Shown one piece after another: positions 53,820-62,273 of a stretch of DNA of 64,000 nucleotides (position 1 is its first letter; the number at the start of each line of letters is the position of its first letter). The DNA is from Nitrospirota bacterium. GTDB taxonomy: Bacteria > Nitrospirota > Thermodesulfovibrionia > Thermodesulfovibrionales > UBA6898. The stretch covers positions 1-64,000 of the forward strand of contig JAJZPM010000008.1 of the NCBI GenBank assembly GCA_021811105.1, written 5' to 3'. The position numbers and the translations under genes were made by a program. Below the pieces are notes generated by a model, which did no database searches, had not been told where the DNA came from, and saw only the letters and a list, made by a program, of their open reading frames with translations.

Positions 53820-54860
53820 ATGGAACCAAGAGAGATCATTCTGAAGGCGTTTGAATTAGGGAAACCGGAACGAGTCCCTGTCACGCTCTTCGGCGGCGGC
53901 ATGTGGAGCATCAAGGACTACGGCTCGTCTTTCGAGGAACTGGGCAAAGACGCCGTTAAAATGGCCGACATGTGCGTAACCGAGGCGGACAGGATCAGGA
54001 GCGACGTCATCTATGTCGGCTCGGGGTACAACAACTTCCATGCGTCCGCGCTCGGGGCCAAATTCGGGGCGGGCATAAAATACCGTGAGATCGGCGCACC
54101 GGACCTCACCCAGCATTTCGTCCATACGGAAGAGGACATCGCAAAACTCGATATGGACGATCTGTTCAAAGACCCCGTCATAAAAAACGTCCTCGATGCG
54201 ACTCGGATCGTCAGCCAGAAGATAGGGAAAAAGTATCTGGTGACCATGACCTGCTGGGGGCCCTTCACCCTGGCAGCCCGCTTCGTGGGCGAAGAGGACT
54301 TCATGAAATTTACCTTCAAGAAACCGGCCTTCGTCGAAAAGATGGTCAACTTCTGCGCGGACCTGCTGATCCATCTCTATGGACCGCTGGTTGCGGACGG
54401 CACGCTTGAATGCCTCAGCATCGCCGACCCCACCGCGTCGGGAGACGTCATCAACCCGAAACAGATGGCGAAATTCGGGGTGCCGCCGCTGAAGAAGATG
54501 AGCGACTGGGCGAAGTCGAAGAGCGTCCATACCATCCTGCATATATGCGGCAATACGAGCGACCGGATCGAGCAGTTCATCGATACCGGCTGCAGCGTCA
54601 TTTTTTTCGACCAGAAGGTAGACATCGCCAAGGCGAAAGAGGTGCTCGGCGGAAAGATGTGCTTCGGCGGCAACGTCGCGCCCGTCCACGTGCTCCTCAA
54701 CAAGACTGCGGCGGAGGTGGAGGCGGCCTGCAAAGAGGTGATCGAGATCGCCGGAAAGGATGGCGGCTTCATACTCGTTCCCGGTTGCGACATACCGCCG
54801 ACGATCCCCTACGAAAACATCAAGGCGTTCCACGATGCCGCCTTCAACTGGAAGTATTGA
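53820..54860 (+). CDS. UroD/MtaA-family methyltransferase 1 (candidate O-demethylase MT I)
   Basis: A 346-residue uroporphyrinogen-decarboxylase-fold protein of the MtaA/CmuA/MtoB group. The zinc-site motifs are THILHICGNTSDR (His, Cys) and LVPGCDIPPTIPYENI (Cys). MtaA moves methyl groups between corrinoid protein and coenzyme M; MtoB, OdmB and MtvB take methyl from aryl methyl ethers. Which side this protein serves is unknown; the two UroD genes in the cluster may divide these roles or act on different donors. SD AAAGGGG. Second gene of the island. Confidence 0.85.
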   Translation: MEPREIILKAFELGKPERVPVTLFGGGMWSIKDYGSSFEELGKDAVKMADMCVTEADRIRSDVIYVGSGYNNFHASALGAKFGAGIKYREIGAPDLTQHFVHTEEDIAKLDMDDLFKDPVIKNVLDATRIVSQKIGKKYLVTMTCWGPFTLAARFVGEEDFMKFTFKKPAFVEKMVNFCADLLIHLYGPLVADGTLECLSIADPTASGDVINPKQMAKFGVPPLKKMSDWAKSKSVHTILHICGNTSDRIEQFIDTGCSVIFFDQKVDIAKAKEVLGGKMCFGGNVAPVHVLLNKTAAEVEAACKEVIEIAGKDGGFILVPGCDIPPTIPYENIKAFHDAAFNWKY

Positions 54861-54896
54861 AGATTGACCGAATATTGCATAAGGACGAGAGCAGAC

Positions 54897-55103
54897 ATGC
54901 TGAAAAAAGCCATAGAATCGGCAAGATACAATTCTGATTCACGTAACTATTCACTATTCACTTTTTTGATGGAAGGGAGGTGAAGTCGCTCACTGGGTAA
55001 AGACCCGAGGCCCTCTTCAGAGGGGGAGGTAAATAATGGTGCTTGAAAGCATAACACACAGCATCCGGCCGAAGCGCCGGAAAATGCAAGGGAGGAAAAA
55101 GAG
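54897..55103 (+). other. Region with two very short frames between UroD-1 and the AhpD-like gene
   Basis: A 28-codon frame at 54897-54983 (LKKAIESARYN...) runs into a heptad tract (actattcactattcac) and may be the stub of a lost gene. A 29-codon frame at 55036-55125 has a good SD (GGAGG) and a strongly basic product (SIRPKRRKMQGRKKRW), overlapping the next gene's start; a leader peptide is possible. Both are low confidence. Confidence 0.3.
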
Positions 55104-55550
55104 ATGGCAGCAGAGAAAAAAATGACAGTGGAAGAAGTCAACGAGTACATGAAGAAACAGTGCGGGTTCGTACCGAGAATGTTCCAGATCATCAACACGG
55201 TCACCCCGGAGCCTGGCAGGACCTTCGCTGATTTCTATGCGAGCATCTTCGGTGACGGCGCCCTGTCGCGCAAGGTGAAGGAGCTGATGTTCATGTCAGG
55301 CGGCGTCGCGTATTGTTCGCCGCGCTGCATCATCCACGTGATACCCGCCATCAACGCAGGCGCCACCACGGGAGAGATCTTCGAGGCGGCATCGGTGGGA
55401 ATGATCCTGGCGGGCTTCGTCCCCGGCGGACCAGGCATCCCCTACGCGTTCGAATACGCGCTCAAGTGTCTCGACATCGAAGCCAAGTACAGAAAGGGCG
55501 AGAAGTGGGAATACCTGCCGCAGCCGAAGTTCGATCACGGGGTATTCTAG
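55104..55550 (+). CDS. AhpD/carboxymuconolactone decarboxylase-like protein
   Basis: A 148-residue all-helical CMD-like protein. KVKELMFMSGGVAYCSPRC carries a C-x3-C pair where AhpD has the redox CxxC, then IIHVIPAINAGATTGEIFEA gives the conserved His and Glu. SD GGGAGG. Its place within the methyltransferase island suggests a redox or scaffold role for the corrinoid system. Function is not known. Confidence 0.78.
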   Translation: MAAEKKMTVEEVNEYMKKQCGFVPRMFQIINTVTPEPGRTFADFYASIFGDGALSRKVKELMFMSGGVAYCSPRCIIHVIPAINAGATTGEIFEAASVGMILAGFVPGGPGIPYAFEYALKCLDIEAKYRKGEKWEYLPQPKFDHGVF

Positions 55551-55565
55551 GACAATAGATAAGCG

Positions 55566-55619
55566 GTAAGGGCGAACTGCTCTCTTCAGCGAGTCGCCGT
55601 GGCGACAGTTCGCCCTTAC
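55566..55619. repeat. 14-bp stem palindrome between AhpD-like and mtrH-like genes
   Basis: gtaagggcgaactg pairs with cagttcgcccttac, enclosing gtcgccgtggcgac. Ends resemble the gtagggg/cccctac elements. Confidence 0.65.
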
Positions 55620-55627
55620 AAAAAAAG

Positions 55628-55661
55628 AGGCAGCCTCCTTTACGAAAAAGGAAGGCTGCCC
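55628..55661. repeat. Second intercistronic hairpin
   Basis: aggcagcctcctt and aaggaaggctgcc form a stem with one bulge, 50 bases before the mtrH-like start. It may modulate expression or mRNA processing. Confidence 0.5.
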
Positions 55662-55710
55662 AGTGATTTGATAACGTATTGTATCACAAATTCCCTTAAA
55701 AGGAGAGCTG

Positions 55711-56667
55711 ATGTTCAGATTTCAAAAAGCGCAGAAAACTTTCACCTTCAGCGGTATAAAGATAGGCGGACAGCCGGGCGAGAACCCGCCCCTCATGATC
55801 TCATCGATGTTCCACAATAAAGACAAGATCGTCCGGGACCGCAAGGGGGACTTCGACCGCGAGAGGGCAAAGGAGATCATAAAAAAGCAGGAGGAGCTTT
55901 CCGAGGTCACCGGTATTCCCGGAATGGTGGCGATGGTGGCCAACTCCCCGGAAGAGGCAAAGATCTATACGGACTTTTTCCTGGAGACGACGAATATGCC
56001 CTTCGGCATCGATATGTGGGTTGCGGAGCAGCGGGCAAAGGCGACGGAGTATGTCTCAAAGCTCGGCGTCCAGGACAAGTTTCTGTATAACAGCATCACC
56101 CCCTGGGACAAGGACATCAAGGGCCAGATCCTGCGGCTGAAAGACCTCGGGATCAGGCACGTGGTGGTACAGGCGTTCGACGACCAGGACCAGTCGCCCG
56201 CCGGCAGGGTAAAGTCCCTCGAATCCATCCTGGCGCAGGGCGCCGATTCGTTCGAGACGATCATCGTCGACACATCGGTCATGAACCTGCCGTCGACATC
56301 GTTTTCCCTTGTTGCAAACAGGCTGATCAAGGAGAAGCACGGACTCCCCTGCGGCGGCGCTTACTCCAACGGGACGCATATGTGGAAGGAGATAAAGACG
56401 ACATGGGGAATGGACGGCTTCAAGGCGATGGACGCGGTGGTGCAGGGTATGGCATCGGCACTCTGGTCCGACTTCAACTTCTGCGGTCCAGCGGTAACCG
56501 CGCCGAGGGTCTTCCCTGCGGTCGCGAGCGCACATATACTTCTTTCGACGCTGGTCTATGATGAAAACGGCATTATCTACGACAACCCGCGGCTCCCGAT
56601 ACGAAAGCATTTCGGCGACTTTATCGCGAAACTCCTGGAAGGCGGAGCGAGGAAAAAAGGAAAATAA
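55711..56667 (+). CDS. MtrH-type methyltransferase (MtoA/MT II-like), methyl-corrinoid to tetrahydrofolate
   Basis: A 318-residue MtrH/MtoA family protein. Segments: FTFSGIKIGGQPGENPPLMI, GMVAMVANSPEEAKIYTDFF, MPFGIDMWVAEQRAKATEYV and GLPCGGAYSNGTHMWKEIK. MtrH proteins bind the pterin and move the methyl group between it and a corrinoid protein. In bacteria the acceptor is tetrahydrofolate, leading to the acetyl-CoA or C1 pathway. SD AAAGGAGAG. Lies after two hairpins in the island. Confidence 0.88.
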   Translation: MFRFQKAQKTFTFSGIKIGGQPGENPPLMISSMFHNKDKIVRDRKGDFDRERAKEIIKKQEELSEVTGIPGMVAMVANSPEEAKIYTDFFLETTNMPFGIDMWVAEQRAKATEYVSKLGVQDKFLYNSITPWDKDIKGQILRLKDLGIRHVVVQAFDDQDQSPAGRVKSLESILAQGADSFETIIVDTSVMNLPSTSFSLVANRLIKEKHGLPCGGAYSNGTHMWKEIKTTWGMDGFKAMDAVVQGMASALWSDFNFCGPAVTAPRVFPAVASAHILLSTLVYDENGIIYDNPRLPIRKHFGDFIAKLLEGGARKKGK

Positions 56668-56699
56668 AAAATTTACATACGGAAGGAGAACCACGGTTC

Positions 56700-57725
56700 A
56701 TGAATTCAAGAGAACGAGTATTGAAACTCTTTAAGAAGGAGGCGATCGACAGGGTACCCTGCTTCAGCGGCATGGGGAACATCACCGAAACCGGGATCAA
56801 CAAACTCGGCTACCGGTTTGCGGGGATCCATCTCGATGCCAAACAGATGGCGGACACCGCCGCTACGACCTACAAGCTCTTCGGATACGAATGCGGCGTC
56901 GTGCCGGTCGACCTCTGCGTCGAGGCCGAGGCGATGGGGTGCGTCATTAATGTCTATCCCCATGCGGAAGGCATACTCTACCCGACGATTAAAGAAAAGC
57001 TGATCCACGGCGAAGACGAGATGAACATCTCGCTTCCGTCCGACCTGGCGTCGAGGGGCAGGGTCCCCCTGCTGAAGGAGGCGATCCGGCTGCTGAAGGC
57101 CGACATCGGAAGCGAAGTCGCGATCGGCTCCTACGTACTCGGGCCTTTCACCCTTGCCGGCCAGATCATGGAGCTGAACGACCTGCTGAAGCTCTCTTTT
57201 AAGAAGGCGGACAAGGTCGCTAAACTCCTTGATGTGATGGCGGATGCCCTGATCATCGTCGCAAAGGAGTATGAAAATGCAGGTGCCGATTACATCACCG
57301 TCAGGGAGATGGGCGCTACAAGCGACGTTCTCAGCCCGAGAGTCTTCAAGAACCTCATCCTGCCGCCGCTCCAGAAGGTGATCAAGTCGATCTCGGGGCA
57401 CTCCGTGCTGCATATCTGCGGCAAGACGAACGATATCGTCACCTCGATGATGGAGGCGGGCCCCACCGCGATAAGCGTCGAGCAGAAAAACGACGTAGCC
57501 GAATCACGAAAGAAGCTCGGCGGGGACGCGCTGATCTTCGGCAACTTCGACCCTTACAATGTGCTCGTCTCGGGCAACGAGGAACTCGTCCGTTCGACGA
57601 TCAGGAAATGCATCGACGACGGCGTGAGCGCGGTCTGGCCCGGGTGTGACATCTGGCCGACGGTGCCGCCCCAGAACATGATTGCAATGATGGATGAAAT
57701 AAACACATATGGAGGTAAAAAATAA
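56700..57725 (+). CDS. UroD/MtaA-family methyltransferase 2
   Basis: A 341-residue second UroD-fold methyltransferase. Zinc motifs: SVLHICGKTNDIVTS and WPGCDIWPTVPPQNM. It begins MNSRERVLKLFKKEAIDRVP, an MtaA-type start. It is directly upstream of the corrinoid protein, sharing one base (TAATG), so it is the more likely partner for methyl loading. Distantly related to the UroD gene at 53820. Confidence 0.87.
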   Translation: MNSRERVLKLFKKEAIDRVPCFSGMGNITETGINKLGYRFAGIHLDAKQMADTAATTYKLFGYECGVVPVDLCVEAEAMGCVINVYPHAEGILYPTIKEKLIHGEDEMNISLPSDLASRGRVPLLKEAIRLLKADIGSEVAIGSYVLGPFTLAGQIMELNDLLKLSFKKADKVAKLLDVMADALIIVAKEYENAGADYITVREMGATSDVLSPRVFKNLILPPLQKVIKSISGHSVLHICGKTNDIVTSMMEAGPTAISVEQKNDVAESRKKLGGDALIFGNFDPYNVLVSGNEELVRSTIRKCIDDGVSAVWPGCDIWPTVPPQNMIAMMDEINTYGGKK

Positions 57726-58411
57726 TGGCTGACGAAACAAGGAAAAAAGAGATTCTCGACAAGCTGAGAAACGGCGTGATCCAGTACGACGAGGACGCCT
57801 GCAGGGAGGGCGCCCAGGAGGCGGTCGCGGAGGGGCTCGATGCGAATGAGGCTATCTTCGACGGTCTCGTCTCGGGCATGGAGGAGGTCGGCAGGCTCTT
57901 CGAGGCCCAGGAGTATTTTGTGCCTGAGATCCTGATGTGCGCAGACGCGCTCTATGCAGGCCTCGAGATCCTGAAGCCCCATTGCAGGCAGATGGACCTC
58001 GGGGTGAAGGGCTCCGTCGTCATCGGCACGGTCGAAGGAGACGTCCACGACATCGGCAAGAACCTTGTCAAGATGATGTTCGACGTTGCGGGCTTCACGG
58101 TCTACGACCTCGGCAGGGATGTCCCGCTCGACAAGTTCGTCGAAGAGCAGCTGAAGACCGATTCCGAACTCGTCTGCCTCTCGGCGATGATGACGACCTC
58201 GATGGTCGGTATGCCGAAGGTGATCGAGAAGATCAAGGAGAAGAACCCGAACTGCATGATCATGATCGGGGGCGCACCGACATCCAAGGAGCTCGCCGAC
58301 AAATGGGGCGCGGACGGTTACGCCGAAGACGCCAGCAATGCGCTGAAAGAGGCGATCAAGATGGTCGCGTTCCTGAAAAAACTGAGGGACGAAAAGGCGC
58401 AGAAGAAGTAG
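57725..58411 (+). CDS. Corrinoid protein (MtaC/MtoC-like)
   Basis: A 228-residue B12-binding methyl carrier. Residues ~5-90 are the helical cap domain (FVPEILMCADALYAGLEIL); residues 95-215 are the Rossmann-like cobalamin domain with the base-off motif GTVEGDVHDIGKN (lower ligand His108), CLSAMMTTSM and CMIMIGGAP. It accepts a methyl from the substrate methyltransferase and hands it to the MtrH-type protein. It starts on the last base of the preceding stop codon. Confidence 0.93.
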   Translation: MADETRKKEILDKLRNGVIQYDEDACREGAQEAVAEGLDANEAIFDGLVSGMEEVGRLFEAQEYFVPEILMCADALYAGLEILKPHCRQMDLGVKGSVVIGTVEGDVHDIGKNLVKMMFDVAGFTVYDLGRDVPLDKFVEEQLKTDSELVCLSAMMTTSMVGMPKVIEKIKEKNPNCMIMIGGAPTSKELADKWGADGYAEDASNALKEAIKMVAFLKKLRDEKAQKK

Positions 58412-58418
58412 ACAGCCC

Positions 58419-59057
58419 GTGGATGCGAAACAGCTGAAGCAGTTTCTGCAGGCAGAGGGCGCGACACTCGTCGGCGTGGGCGATGTGACAAAAGCACTGC
58501 CGAAGGAGATCGTCCATCTCAACAGGGGCATTGCGATCGCGCTCAACCGGAGCCTGACAAAAGAGGCCGTCGATAAGCTCGTCCGCCTCCAGACCCTCAC
58601 CGAGGGCTGGCTGAAGGCGAACGGCCACCGCAGCCTTTCGATCCCGCCGGATTCGGACCGGAGGAAGGACAAGCTGATCACGAAGCTCTACAGGCTCTTC
58701 TGCCACAAGACCGCGGCGACATGCTCGGGTCTCGGATGGATAGGCAAGAACGGCCTGATCATCAACGAGCAGTACGGTTCGAAGCTGACCTGGGCCACCG
58801 TCCTTACGGACGCCCCTCTCGGCGCCGACAGGCCGTGCGTCTCTTCCCGGTGCGGCGACTGCGATCTGTGCGTGAGGCACTGCCCCTCGGGCGCGGTTCA
58901 GGGACATCTCTGGTCGCTCCGCAACCCGCTGAGGGAGATCGTCGCGTACGACAAGTGCAGGTCCCTGAAGTCGGGCCGGACGGCGCTGAAGGGAAAACCG
59001 AACTGCGGGTTCTGCGTCACCGTCTGTCCCTATTCACGGAACGGAGCAAAAAAATAA
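58419..59057 (+). CDS. QueG-like double-cluster ferredoxin protein
   Basis: A 212-residue protein from a GTG start, 8 bases after the corrinoid gene. The C-terminal part has two [4Fe-4S] motifs, SSRCGDCDLCVRHCPSGAV and KPNCGFCVTVCPYSR. KTAATCSGLGWIGKNGLIIN resembles the segment preceding them in epoxyqueuosine reductase, a B12 enzyme, but the larger N-terminal B12-binding region is short. May supply electrons for corrinoid reactivation. Confidence 0.82.
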   Translation: MDAKQLKQFLQAEGATLVGVGDVTKALPKEIVHLNRGIAIALNRSLTKEAVDKLVRLQTLTEGWLKANGHRSLSIPPDSDRRKDKLITKLYRLFCHKTAATCSGLGWIGKNGLIINEQYGSKLTWATVLTDAPLGADRPCVSSRCGDCDLCVRHCPSGAVQGHLWSLRNPLREIVAYDKCRSLKSGRTALKGKPNCGFCVTVCPYSRNGAKK

Positions 59058-59091
59058 TGTTAATAGCATCAAGGAAGAAAGACAATTATGC

Positions 59092-59171
59092 AAAATCTCC
59101 CCTGCCCCTCTTTGCCAAAAAGTCCCGAAAGCTTTCGGGATTTAGCAAAGGGAGGTTAGGAGGGATTTTTT
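59092..59171. repeat. Dispersed repeat, tccctcctaacctcccttt type (copy 3)
   Basis: aaaatctcccctgcccctctttgcc and its partner ggcaaag-like arm aaagggaggttaggagggatttt enclose a nested tcccgaaagctttcggga palindrome. Inside the methyltransferase island, between the QueG-like gene and the activator. Confidence 0.7.
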
Positions 59172-59242
59172 GATCATATTGTTCTGAAATAAGATTACAA
59201 GAGATGTTAAATACAGCCGATTATATTAGGAGGTAATGATAC

Positions 59243-61228
59243 ATGAGCCGTAGGTTTAAGGTAATATTCCAGCCGGCAGGCCGGCGTGGGGAGATAGAGG
59301 AAGGGACCACGATCCTGAAGGCGGCCCAGAGTCTCGGCGTCGACCTCGAGGCGCTCTGCGGAGACAAGAAGGTCTGCGGGAAATGCAAGGTCAGGATCGA
59401 AGAAGGATATTTTGAAAAAGACAATATGTTGTCCGGCATGCAGCACGTCACGCCGCTGGAGCCGACCCCGGACGAGATGAAGCATATCAAGCCCGAAGAC
59501 GGGCCCGGCATCAGGCTGGCCTGCTCCTGCGAGATCCACGGCGACCTCAAGGTCTTCGTGCCGGAGCGGTCGAGGGCCGGCAAACAGGTCGTGAGGAAGG
59601 CGGCAAAGGAACTTTCGATCGCGCTCGATCCCGCGGTCAAGAAATATACCCTGACGCTGACCGCTCCGACGCTTCACGACATGACGACCGGCGACTACGA
59701 GCGTGTCGTCAAGGCCATGGACGACACTTACGGCATCAAAGGTTTAAAGTTCGATTTTGAAGTGCTCCTCCAGCTTCAGGACGCGCTGCGGGCCGGCGAA
59801 TGGACCATTACCGTCACGGTCTGGATGGGCATGGAGATCATCAAGGTCGAGCCGGGCCATGTGGATGTCTGCTACGGTCTTGCGGTCGACATCGGGACCA
59901 CTACCTGCGTCGGCTATCTCTGCGACTTATCGACCGGCAAGGTGATCAACACCGAGTCGATGATGAACCCCCAGGTCCCCTACGGCGAAGACGTGATGTC
60001 GAGGATCACTTACGCCATGACCAACCCCGAAGGACTGAATACGATGCAGCACGCGATAATCACCGGCCTGAACGAGATCATCGAAAAGGTGGTCTCTGAG
60101 GTGAAAAAGAACGGCCCTCATCCGGGTTTTGCGATAGACGACCTCACGATCGTCTTCAATACCGCAATGCACCATATCTTCCTCGGGCTGAACCCGGTCT
60201 ACATCGGCCGCTCTCCCTTCATCCCTGCGGTGCAGCGGTCGCTAGACATCAGGGCACGGGACCTTGGCATTAAGATCAACCCGAGCGCCTACCTGCATGT
60301 ACTGCCGATCGAGGCCGGGTTCGTCGGCGCGGACAACGTCGGCGTGCTCATCGCCCAGGAGCAGTACTTCCAGGACGAGATGGTCCTGGTCATCGATATC
60401 GGCACGAACGGCGAACTCCTGCTCGGCAACAAAAACAGGGTATGCTCGACCTCGTGCGCGACCGGCCCCGCCTTCGAAGGAGCGCAGATAAAGTTCGGCA
60501 TGAGGGCTGCGCCCGGCGCGATCGAGAAGGTGAAGATCGATCCGGCTACCAAAGAGCCGATGTACAAGGTGATCGGGAAGGCCGACTGGCACACACATAT
60601 CGAGGGCAAAATCAACGCAAAGGGCATCTGCGGGTCTGCCATCATCGACGTGATCGCCGAGATGTTCCTGGCCGGGATCGTCGACAAGACCGGGAAGTTC
60701 GTGATGGACCTAGGCACGAACAGGGTCAGGAGAGATTCAAATGGGAAACCGGAGTATGTCCTGGCGTGGGCGGAAGAGACATCGATCAATCAGGACATCA
60801 CCGTGACCCAGGCGGATGTCCGGGCCCTCCAGTTGGCAAAAGGCGCGCTCTACACAGGGACGAAGCTGATGATGCAGAAAATGGGCGTCACCAAACTCGA
60901 CCGGGTGGAGCTTGCCGGCGCCTTCGGCAGCCACATCGACCGCGAGGCGTCGCTCACCCTCGGCATGTTCCCGGACGTCCCGATCGACAAAGTAGTGGTC
61001 GTGGGCAACGCCGCGGGCGACGGGGCAAGGATGGCGCTTCTGAACAAGGCCAAGAGGCAAGAGGCGGACGAGCGGGCGCGCTGGGTCGAGTTCGTCGAGA
61101 TCGCGACCGAGCCGGCGTTCGAGAAGGAGTTCATGCAGGCGATGCATATCCCTCATATGAAGGACAAGTTCCCGAACCTCAGGGCTATGATCGAGAAATC
61201 CGGCAGCACGGTGCAGATCAAAGGATGA
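59243..61228 (+). CDS. Reductive activator of corrinoid protein (RACo/MtoD type)
   Basis: A 661-residue protein. An N-terminal [2Fe-2S] ferredoxin domain has Cys39, Cys45, Cys48 and Cys94 (LCGDKKVCGKCKVRI and RLACSCE). A middle linker domain (residues ~115-215) precedes an ASKHA ATPase fold (LAVDIGTTTCVGYLCDLSTG, LVIDIGTNGELLLG, ELAGAFGSHIDREAS). It reduces inactive Co(II) corrinoid to Co(I) using ATP. SD AGGAGG. Essential companion of corrinoid methyltransferase systems. Confidence 0.93.
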   Translation: MSRRFKVIFQPAGRRGEIEEGTTILKAAQSLGVDLEALCGDKKVCGKCKVRIEEGYFEKDNMLSGMQHVTPLEPTPDEMKHIKPEDGPGIRLACSCEIHGDLKVFVPERSRAGKQVVRKAAKELSIALDPAVKKYTLTLTAPTLHDMTTGDYERVVKAMDDTYGIKGLKFDFEVLLQLQDALRAGEWTITVTVWMGMEIIKVEPGHVDVCYGLAVDIGTTTCVGYLCDLSTGKVINTESMMNPQVPYGEDVMSRITYAMTNPEGLNTMQHAIITGLNEIIEKVVSEVKKNGPHPGFAIDDLTIVFNTAMHHIFLGLNPVYIGRSPFIPAVQRSLDIRARDLGIKINPSAYLHVLPIEAGFVGADNVGVLIAQEQYFQDEMVLVIDIGTNGELLLGNKNRVCSTSCATGPAFEGAQIKFGMRAAPGAIEKVKIDPATKEPMYKVIGKADWHTHIEGKINAKGICGSAIIDVIAEMFLAGIVDKTGKFVMDLGTNRVRRDSNGKPEYVLAWAEETSINQDITVTQADVRALQLAKGALYTGTKLMMQKMGVTKLDRVELAGAFGSHIDREASLTLGMFPDVPIDKVVVVGNAAGDGARMALLNKAKRQEADERARWVEFVEIATEPAFEKEFMQAMHIPHMKDKFPNLRAMIEKSGSTVQIKG

Positions 61229-61250
61229 AGTGAAAGGATGGGAGCAGTGC

Positions 61251-61565
61251 ATGACTAAAGTGCGCATCAATTCCGGTATCTGCGGATTTACCGCAACGGT
61301 GACGGCCGAAAAGATCGACAAAAAGAAGGTACGAATCACGATCGAGTCCGACTGCGAGATGGTACAGAAACTCGCTGCTGAGCTGCCCGTCCTCGATATG
61401 ATGTCGGCCTTCACGGCCCACCTGAACAACCCGGTCTACCGTGCGGCGAGCAAACACATCAGGCATGTCGCCTGCCCGGTGCCCTCCGGGATACTCAAGG
61501 CGCTCGAGGCCGAACTGGGTCTCAGCATCCCGCGAGATGCGGGTATAATTTTTATAAAGGAGTGA
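61251..61565 (+). CDS. DUF6951-like small protein
   Basis: A 104-residue protein: VRINSGICGFTATVTAEKID and KHIRHVACPVPSGILKALEA, with Cys in SGICG, SDCEM and HVACP. I recall DUF6951 members near corrinoid activators. SD GGGAG. Starts 22 bases after the activator; possibly a metal or corrinoid-binding helper. Role not known. Confidence 0.7.
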   Translation: MTKVRINSGICGFTATVTAEKIDKKKVRITIESDCEMVQKLAAELPVLDMMSAFTAHLNNPVYRAASKHIRHVACPVPSGILKALEAELGLSIPRDAGIIFIKE

Positions 61566-61580
61566 TCATATCTTACAAAC

Positions 61581-62273
61581 GTGAAAGCAATGTCCTTAAT
61601 TCTGATATCAATCGCATATCTGGCATACGCGGCTTTCTGGGTGCGGCTCAGCCTGCATGCGGTCGTATGGCTCCGGGCAGCGAGGCAACATGCGACGGGA
61701 CCGTCAGCGCCCCCGGGAAAACCGCTTCATGCGTCCGCCATGACGCTGATCGATCTTTTTTTGTTCAGAAGGCTTTTCGCTTCGAACAAACCCCTTTGGC
61801 TCGGCTCATGGGCGTTTCATACCGCTTTTTTCATCGTGATCCTCCGCCATCTCAGGTACTTTCTGGAGCCGGTCCCCGACTGCATCGTGCGGGTCCAGCC
61901 CTTCGGGGTTTTTGCGGGCTATCTTATGGCCTTCTCACTGGCGTATGTCATATTTCTGAGGACGGTCACAAAGACCAGGTATGTCTCCTATCAGAACTAT
62001 CTCATCCTCGGCCTCGTATTCCTCATAAGCGCCACCGGGCTTCTCATGCGAAATTATTTCCCGCCGGACCTTGTGGACGTGAAGAGCTTTGTGATGGGCC
62101 TCGTGGCAATAAGGCCGGCGCCCCTGCCGGCAGGATTTTTTTTCTCTCTACATTTGTTCCTTGTGCTCCTTCTGGTGCCGTTTCTTCCGTTTCATCTCTT
62201 CACCGCGCCGTTTGTCGCTTTCGAGGCTAGAAAGCGTGAATTCCGGCTGGACAAGGTGATGCATGACCGGTAA
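61581..62273 (+). CDS. NarI/DsrM-type membrane cytochrome b
   Basis: A 230-residue protein with five helices. Haem-ligand candidates: RLSLHAVVW, SWAFHTAFFIVILRHLRYFL and FSLHLFLVLLLVPFLPFHLF. It resembles NarI, DsrM and HdrE-like quinol-oxidising cytochromes. The overlap of 11 bases with the HdrD-like gene shows that the two form one enzyme. It would pass electrons between the quinone pool and the Fe-S subunit. Confidence 0.85.
   Translation: MKAMSLILISIAYLAYAAFWVRLSLHAVVWLRAARQHATGPSAPPGKPLHASAMTLIDLFLFRRLFASNKPLWLGSWAFHTAFFIVILRHLRYFLEPVPDCIVRVQPFGVFAGYLMAFSLAYVIFLRTVTKTRYVSYQNYLILGLVFLISATGLLMRNYFPPDLVDVKSFVMGLVAIRPAPLPAGFFFSLHLFLVLLLVPFLPFHLFTAPFVAFEARKREFRLDKVMHDR

Noticed and set aside
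53820-54860. True uroporphyrinogen decarboxylase (haem synthesis)
   Set aside because: The zinc-site HxC and PGCD motifs and the corrinoid gene context fit MtaA-type methyltransferases; no other haem genes are nearby.
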